Source: Bacillus nakamurai
Lineage (GTDB): Bacteria; Bacillota; Bacilli; Bacillales; Bacillaceae
NCBI RefSeq assembly: GCF_001584325.1
Contig: NZ_LSAZ01000034.1
Span: forward strand, 126,403 to 190,402
DNA: 64,000 nt
Direction: 5' to 3'
The notes beneath the pieces were generated by a model. It was not told where the DNA came from. It did not search any database and worked only from the letters and a program-made list of their open reading frames with translations. The position numbers were made by a program, and so were the translations under genes. Shown in pieces: positions 59,102 to 64,000 of the stretch. Each line of letters begins with the position of its first letter. Positions within the stretch are counted from its first letter, which is position 1.

Positions 59102-59689
59102 TTACGCATCCAGCAGTTTTGACAGTTTTTTGAGCGCGTCAGCTCTGTGGCTGATTTTGTTTTTTTCGGCGCTTGTCAGCTGAGCCATCGTTTTATCTTT
59201 ATCCTTTACAATAAAGATGGGATCATAGCCAAAACCGTTGTTTCCGGCAGGCTCTTTTGCGATATACCCTTCAACATGCCCTTCGACCGTTTTTGTTTCC
59301 TGTCCCGGTCTGCTGACGGCAAGCGCGCAGCGGAAACGGGCGGTGCGCTGCTCTTTTTCTATGCCTTTTAATTCCGAAAGCACCTTTTCTATATTTGCCG
59401 TGTCGTCTTTTGATTCCCCGGCATAACGGGCGGAGTATACACCCGGTCTGCCGCCCAGATTGTCTACCGATAAACCTGAGTCATCTGCAATGACCATTTT
59501 GTTTACGGCTTTGGCGACGGCCTCTGCTTTTAAAATGGCGTTTTCTTCAAAGGTTTGTCCGGTTTCTTCTATGTCTTCCGTAAATCCGATCTCCGCCAAT
59601 GAGTAGACGCTGTAGCCTTTCGGTTCCAGAATTTCTTTAAATTCTTTTACTTTTCCAGGATTGTGTGTCGCAATAATTGCTTCTTTCAC
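59102..59689 (-). CDS. rdgB: XTP/dITP pyrophosphatase (RdgB/YsnA)
   Basis: 195 residues from GTG 59689 (AAAGG about 10 bases upstream); a TTG at 59698 is possible but too close to it. IIATHNPGKVKEF at the N-terminus, ADDSGLSVDNLGGRPGVYSARYAG, and GFGYDPIF complete the HAM1 family signature. It removes deaminated purine nucleotides. Same operon as rph and ysnB; symbol ysnA in older B. subtilis usage. Confidence 0.95.
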   Translation of the reverse strand: MKEAIIATHNPGKVKEFKEILEPKGYSVYSLAEIGFTEDIEETGQTFEENAILKAEAVAKAVNKMVIADDSGLSVDNLGGRPGVYSARYAGESKDDTANIEKVLSELKGIEKEQRTARFRCALAVSRPGQETKTVEGHVEGYIAKEPAGNNGFGYDPIFIVKDKDKTMAQLTSAEKNKISHRADALKKLSKLLDA

Positions 59690-59710
59690 GCTGATCAAGC
59701 CTTTCTATCG

Positions 59711-60448
59711 TTATTTCAGTTCAGGCAGTGAATCTCCCAGCACTTCTTTTTGCTTTTGAATGAGTGTTTGGATTCCTTCTTCCGCAAGGCTTAAAAGCCC
59801 GTTTAAATCCTCGCGTGAGAAGGTGGCTTCTTCTCCCGTTCCCTGAAGCTCCACAAAACGGCCGCTTCCCGTCATAATGATATTCATGTCAACTTCGGCC
59901 GCAGAGTCTTCTTCATAATTTAAGTCCAAAAGAAGCCCCTGCTCTTTATCTATTCCGACAGATATGGCCGCAAGATAATCTGTCACCGGAGACGTTTTGA
60001 TGACGCCGGTTTTTACGAGTTTGCCGATAGCAATGGCCATTGCCAGAAATGCGCCGGTAATGGAGGCGGTTCTTGTGCCGCCGTCAGCTTGAATGACGTC
60101 GCAGTCAATCCAGATCGTCCGTTCGCCGAGCTTCTCCAAATCAACAACAGCCCGAAGCGCACGCCCGATCAGACGCTGAATTTCCATCGTTCTGCCTGAC
60201 ACTTTTCCTTTTGAGGATTCTCTTATCGTTCTTTGATTTGTTGCGCGCGGGAGCATGCTGTATTCTGCTGTAATCCAGCCTTTTCCCCCTCCCCGTAAAA
60301 ATGGCGGCACCCGGTCCTCCACTGATGCATTACAGATGACCTTCGTATTCCCCGCCGTAATTAAAACAGAGCCTTCCGGGTGAGTGATAAAATCCAAATC
60401 AAATGTGATGGGGCGCAGCTCATCGTGCTGTCTTCCGTCGTGTCTCAT
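59711..60448 (-). CDS. rph: Ribonuclease PH
   Basis: 245 residues. [38 protein letters not shown], the [21 protein letters not shown] and [21 protein letters not shown] motifs are typical of the 3' tRNA-trimming phosphorolytic exonuclease. ATG 60448 follows GGAGGT. Confidence 0.97.
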   Translation of the reverse strand: MRHDGRQHDELRPITFDLDFITHPEGSVLITAGNTKVICNASVEDRVPPFLRGGGKGWITAEYSMLPRATNQRTIRESSKGKVSGRTMEIQRLIGRALRAVVDLEKLGERTIWIDCDVIQADGGTRTASITGAFLAMAIAIGKLVKTGVIKTSPVTDYLAAISVGIDKEQGLLLDLNYEEDSAAEVDMNIIMTGSGRFVELQGTGEEATFSREDLNGLLSLAEEGIQTLIQKQKEVLGDSLPELK

Positions 60449-60498
60449 ATTTTACCTCCGATTATATGTACATAAACCTTTTTGTTCCGGATGATGAA

Positions 60499-60532
60499 TA
60501 AAGAAAGAGGCAGCCGGAACGCTAACCTCTTT
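60499..60532 (-). terminator. gerM terminator
   Basis: AAAGAGG and CCTCTTT arms with an inner GC pairing between gerM and rph; T-run at the 5' side implies weak termination, mainly on the minus strand after gerM. Confidence 0.6.
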
Positions 60533-60558
60533 TTTACTAGTATATCAAAAATCCCAAA

Positions 60559-61644
60559 TTAAAAACTACCCGTATTCACTTGCGACGGTCTCGAAACAGG
60601 TTTTGAAAGGGATTCTCCTTTTTCATTCACAAGTTCTGATTTTCCGTTTACTTTTATAGAAACACTTTTTACCGACGGCTGCTCCGTTAATGTCAGTACA
60701 ATGCTGTCCAGCACGCCTGAGGACACCATTTTTGTTTTTTCATCTGCGCTTCCGTAAATTGAGCTGTTAAAATCCAATGTGACCTGGCCGTCTTTTACTT
60801 TCGGCTTGCTGAGCAGCTTGACATCATTATTGAAATCAGTCAGCAGCCCGCTTGCTTTGCCCGGCCCGTTTGCCAGTTGTTCTATGGCTGCGGTGATGTC
60901 AGTTGTTTCCGAATTCTCAATCCGCTTTGTGACAGGCACGTAATACTCGCTGTTCTCTGTTTCCGCCAAGTAATAGACAGTAAGAGGATGCGTATCCGTC
61001 AGATCGTTAACACCGGCCGTTTCAATATTAATCCCGTCTTTTCTGCTTAAATCGCCTGTAATCGGGGTGCCGCCCACAGGCATTTCTTTCAGCTCGTGTC
61101 CGTTGATCCTGAGCTGGACTTTGTCTATTGAGCTGAATTGAGTGAGCGTCCATGTAACGGATTGAAGAATTTTTTGCTCATCTTCTTTTTTATAGTTTTT
61201 AAATTCTTTAGAGAAATCGGCGACTGCGGTGCCGTCTTTTTTAATGTCAACGTTAACCGTCGTATCGGCGGGAAGCACGGCTCTGAAGCCATTCGGGAGA
61301 ATTTCCGATACAGGTCCGCCCTGCACCAGATACTCAAGCGCCTGCTTCGCGCTTCCTTCGCTATTCGGAAGAGGCAGCGTCTGTGCCGCGACGTAGCCGT
61401 TTTTATCAATCAAATACAGCTCTCTCATCACCGTATTCGCTGGCTGCTCGGCTTTAGAGGTGCTGTTTTTTTCTAATTGCTTCGTTTTTGCCTGAATACC
61501 CGCTTCATCCTTTACGTATGAAACATCTTGAGGCGGATCAATCTCCCCGGCTGTTTTATCGGGTTGAAACAAGCCGCATCCTGATAAAACAAAAGCCGAA
61601 GTAAGACATGTTGCAGCAACGACTGCAGGTCCTTTTTTCAGCAT
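60559..61644 (-). CDS. gerM: Germination/sporulation lipoprotein GerM
   Basis: 361 residues. Signal with lipobox FVLSGC (Cys at about 23), then two GerMN domains: residues about 75-190 (MRELYLIDKNGYVAAQTLPL ... DKVQLRINGHELKEM) and 220-345 (LTVYYLAETENSEYYVPVTK ... VKSVSIKVNGKSEL). In B. subtilis GerM is needed for the engulfment-stage channel (SpoIIQ-SpoIIIAG) and normal germination. Confidence 0.95.
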   Translation of the reverse strand: MLKKGPAVVAATCLTSAFVLSGCGLFQPDKTAGEIDPPQDVSYVKDEAGIQAKTKQLEKNSTSKAEQPANTVMRELYLIDKNGYVAAQTLPLPNSEGSAKQALEYLVQGGPVSEILPNGFRAVLPADTTVNVDIKKDGTAVADFSKEFKNYKKEDEQKILQSVTWTLTQFSSIDKVQLRINGHELKEMPVGGTPITGDLSRKDGINIETAGVNDLTDTHPLTVYYLAETENSEYYVPVTKRIENSETTDITAAIEQLANGPGKASGLLTDFNNDVKLLSKPKVKDGQVTLDFNSSIYGSADEKTKMVSSGVLDSIVLTLTEQPSVKSVSIKVNGKSELVNEKGESLSKPVSRPSQVNTGSF

Positions 61645-61730
61645 ACTTTTCCCTCCTAAGGCTGTTTGTACTATGATGTATACGAGTCCCTTTCAGGAAA
61701 TAGACCGAGATTTTCCGGGAAGCGCAAAAA

Positions 61731-61752
61731 AACCCGCTTTTTACGGCGGGTT
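61731..61752 (-). terminator. racE terminator
   Basis: AACCCGC and GCGGGTT with an 8-base loop, followed by TTTTTTTGCG on the minus strand. Confidence 0.88.
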
Positions 61753-61759
61753 TTGTGAT

Positions 61760-62578
61760 TTATTTTCTGACCGGCTTTTGGAGAGAAATGCACTTGACAT
61801 GACCGATTTCATGGCCGAACCAGTCTTCAGCAATTTTCGCGAATCGGTTTCGCTCTCCCGTTGTGAGAAATTGATGCTCCGGCATATTTTCCGATTGGTT
61901 TAACAAGCCTTTATATGAAAGAATGGTGCTGACTTCCCTCGCTGTTTCGTCACCGGAGGAAATGATCTTCACATGCTCTCCCATATAGCTTTGGATCGGC
62001 TCTTTCAAAATCGGATAATGCGTGCACCCCAAAATCAAGGTGTCGATCGATGTCCCCTTCAGCGGATACAGCGATGCTTCAACTGCTTCCTCCGCTGTTT
62101 CATTAAGAAACCGCCCGCTTTCCACAAACGGCACAAGCAGCGGACAAGCCGTATTTACAACGTGAAGCCCGGCGTTTAATCCGAGCAGCGCCTGTTCATA
62201 AGCTCCGCTTTTGATCGTATTTACAGTGCCGATGACGCCGATATGCTGATTTTTCGTCACCTTTATCGCCGTTCTCGCCCCCGGCTGAATCACACCGACA
62301 ACCGGAATATTCGTTTTTGCCTGAATATCTTCCAATGCGATGGCCGTCGCCGTATTGCAGGCGATCACGAGCATTTTTATGTGATGGTTCTCCAGCAGGT
62401 AATTGGTCATTTCCCACGTATATTGAAGCACTTCCCGTTCAGGACGCGGGCCGTATGGGCAGCGTTTCGTGTCTCCCACATAGATGATATTTTCCTTCGG
62501 TAGCTGTCTCATGATTTCCTTTGCAACGGTTAACCCGCCAACCCCGGAATCAATGACTCCTATCGGCTGTTCCAACAA
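61760..62578 (-). CDS. racE: Glutamate racemase
   Basis: 272 residues from TTG 62578. Catalytic cysteines in [11 protein letters not shown] and [30 protein letters not shown] at the N-terminus. It supplies D-glutamate for peptidoglycan (and poly-gamma-glutamate in some bacilli). Confidence 0.97.
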   Translation of the reverse strand: MLEQPIGVIDSGVGGLTVAKEIMRQLPKENIIYVGDTKRCPYGPRPEREVLQYTWEMTNYLLENHHIKMLVIACNTATAIALEDIQAKTNIPVVGVIQPGARTAIKVTKNQHIGVIGTVNTIKSGAYEQALLGLNAGLHVVNTACPLLVPFVESGRFLNETAEEAVEASLYPLKGTSIDTLILGCTHYPILKEPIQSYMGEHVKIISSGDETAREVSTILSYKGLLNQSENMPEHQFLTTGERNRFAKIAEDWFGHEIGHVKCISLQKPVRK

Positions 62579-62585
62579 AATCGCC

Positions 62586-63026
62586 TCATTTTCTTTTCAT
62601 TTCATGCTTCAGTTTCAATAATGATTTTTCGAAAACGGCTATTTCCTCGTCGGAAAATGTTTCGAACATATCCCGCAAATAGGCCTGCCTTTCCAAAATC
62701 ACTTCTTGAATAATGCGTTCTCCTTCAGCGAGAAGATGAATTCTGACGACACGTCTGTCAGCCGGGTCTTTCACCCGCTCGACAAGCTTATTTTTTTCCA
62801 TGCGGTCAATCAGATCCGTCGTCGTGCTGCAAGCCAAATACATTTTGCCTGATAATTCGCCTATTGTCATATCCCCCAACTCGTACAGCCATTGAAGGCC
62901 CACGAATTGCGGCGGTGTAATTGCATATTGGTTAAGGATTTCTCTTCCTTTTTGTTTAATGATTGCAGCGATATGGCGGAGTGATTTTTCGATATCCGCA
63001 ACATGCTCTACTGATTTTGATGTCAT
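62586..63026 (-). CDS. ysmB: MarR-family regulator YsmB
   Basis: 146 residues from ATG 63026, the B. subtilis length. Winged-helix core: [20 protein letters not shown] as recognition region, then [21 protein letters not shown] wing. It sits 7 bases upstream of racE, so it may be co-transcribed with it. The ligand and targets are unknown. Confidence 0.92.
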   Translation of the reverse strand: MTSKSVEHVADIEKSLRHIAAIIKQKGREILNQYAITPPQFVGLQWLYELGDMTIGELSGKMYLACSTTTDLIDRMEKNKLVERVKDPADRRVVRIHLLAEGERIIQEVILERQAYLRDMFETFSDEEIAVFEKSLLKLKHEMKRK

Positions 63027-63204
63027 TTGTCCATCCCTCACTCAAGGATCTTTCTGGGCTTATGTGCTCCGTGTCTATTTTCCTTCTTTTTTTAAGAAAA
63101 TGCAAGACTGACGGAGAAAAAGGAAGAGTGAGGATCTTATATACGTAATCCGATGCAAAACAAATAACCGGCTCCTTCTCGTAAAGAAGGAAAACCGGCA
63201 AGAA

Positions 63205-63429
63205 TCAGAGCTCTAGCTCACCCATTCTAAGAAGCTCGACAACAGCTTGCGAACGCCCTTTCACACCCAATTTCTGCATGGCATTTGAAATGTGATTCCG
63301 TACAGTTTTTTCACTGATAAACAGCTCGCTTGCAATCTCCTTTGTTGTCTTGTCTTGAACGAGCAATTCGAATACTTCTCTTTCTCTTTTTGTTAGCAGC
63401 GGCTTTGATTGAAATTCTTTCTCCTTCAA
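63205..63429 (-). CDS. gerE: Spore coat gene regulator GerE
   Basis: 74 residues from TTG 63429 (GGAGG 10 bases upstream), B. subtilis length. A stand-alone LuxR-type [43 protein letters not shown]. It activates and represses late mother-cell coat genes with sigma K. Confidence 0.97.
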   Translation of the reverse strand: MKEKEFQSKPLLTKREREVFELLVQDKTTKEIASELFISEKTVRNHISNAMQKLGVKGRSQAVVELLRMGELEL

Positions 63430-63492
63430 GTATTGTAACCCTCCTTGCTAAGGTGAGAGCGAATCTAAACGAATGGGTTTATATAGTCAAGA

Positions 63493-63520
63493 TATCATAT
63501 GTAAGGAGCGCATTGGAGGT
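63493..63520 (-). promoter_or_regulatory. gerE promoter (sigma K)
   Basis: CATATGATA (63501-63493, minus strand) is an exact match to CATANNNTA, with an AC -35 element 17 bases upstream. gerE is a known sigma K gene. Confidence 0.75.
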
Positions 63521-63548
63521 GACGTCTCTAAGAGAAATAGTTATTCGT

Positions 63549-63986
63549 TCAGGAGAGCAGCATTCCTTTCTCTTCCTCCGTCCAACTGACGGCTTTGCCG
63601 CTTTTTTTTGACACTTGGACCATTACGACGGAACCGGTAAAGCATGGCAGACCGTCTTCATTTTCTCCTAGATAATGAAGGGTGACGGACGCATTTCCGG
63701 CCGCGCTTGTTTTGACATAGATCCGCAGATTTTCATACGGCATCACTTGACGCATATAATCACATTGCTGGCTAGCGACGACGGTCATCGTTTCCGTATT
63801 CTGCGCCGTGATGCCGCGCTGTTTAAAGTATGCAATCCGCGCTTCTTCAAAATAAGTGAAAGGGGTTACATTATTCATGTGGCCAAACATATCCGTTTCC
63901 GAAAAACGCACCGAGACTTCGGTAAAAAACGAGAACGATTTTCTCCATTCTTCAAACGGCACATCAATATACTGTGGTTGTTTCAT
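63549..63986 (-). CDS. ysmA: 4-hydroxybenzoyl-CoA thioesterase-like protein YsmA
   Basis: 145 residues. Hot-dog fold 4HBT pattern: VSVRFSETDMFGHMNNVTPFTYFEEARIAYF with the catalytic Asp in ETDMFGH. Located between gerE and the sdh operon in B. subtilis, as expected here at the window edge. The acyl-CoA substrate is unknown. Confidence 0.92.
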   Translation of the reverse strand: MKQPQYIDVPFEEWRKSFSFFTEVSVRFSETDMFGHMNNVTPFTYFEEARIAYFKQRGITAQNTETMTVVASQQCDYMRQVMPYENLRIYVKTSAAGNASVTLHYLGENEDGLPCFTGSVVMVQVSKKSGKAVSWTEEEKGMLLS

Positions 63987-64000
63987 TACCTTCAGCTCCT

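Overview
The window is a piece of a Bacillus chromosome from the B. subtilis group (B. velezensis/B. amyloliquefaciens-like). Its right two thirds carry the conserved block radC-maf-spoIIB-comC-folC-valS-ysxE-spoVID-hemLBDCXA-ysxD-ysxC-lonA-lonB-clpX-tig-ysoA-leuDCBA-ilvCHB-ysnD-tRNA-ysnB-rdgB-rph-gerM-racE-ysmB-gerE-ysmA, in the known B. subtilis order. Protein lengths match B. subtilis almost residue for residue. Nearly all host genes read on the minus strand.

Positions 1 to about 21,880 are one end of a temperate siphophage-type prophage of the phi105 family. It is inserted inside radC, which is cut after about codon 134; the other end of the prophage and the 3' part of radC lie left of the window. 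From its right end the prophage holds a large serine integrase next to the attachment site, an ImmA-type metallopeptidase and a phi105-like repressor (plus strand). A divergent early operon follows on the minus strand: second XRE regulator, microgenes, Rha/ORF6C protein, DnaD-like initiator, helicase loader, DnaB-type helicase, XtrA. Next come an Xpf-like late activator and the HK97-type packaging/head/tail genes, ending in a tail chaperone cut by the window edge. The control region has four copies (three exact, one 12/14) of the 14-base phi105-type operator, one of them inside the second regulator gene.

An AT-rich cargo segment (about 8.6-12.2 kb) splits the lysis/lysogeny genes from the structural genes. 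It has three genes of unknown function (two membrane proteins and a DUF2971-like protein), each behind a copy of one upstream module containing paired, 10-bp-spaced Spo0A-box-like heptamers, plus a HicAB toxin-antitoxin pair with a palindromic operator between its -35 and -10. This segment is the best candidate for an undescribed system, possibly superinfection exclusion or defence tied to host development; that role is inference.

The host part groups into: late competence and sporulation (comC, spoIIB, spoVID, ysxE, gerM, gerE, ysnD); haem synthesis from glutamyl-tRNA (hemAXCDBL) under tandem PerR boxes; protein quality control (lonA, lonB, clpX, tig); branched-chain amino acid synthesis (ilvBHC-leuABCD) under a cre site and a leucine-type T-box; valS-folC under a valine-type T-box; and housekeeping nucleotide/RNA genes (maf, rdgB, rph). 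Two identical tRNA-Arg(UCU) genes, each with its own promoter, sit where B. subtilis has ysnE/ysnF and one tRNA.
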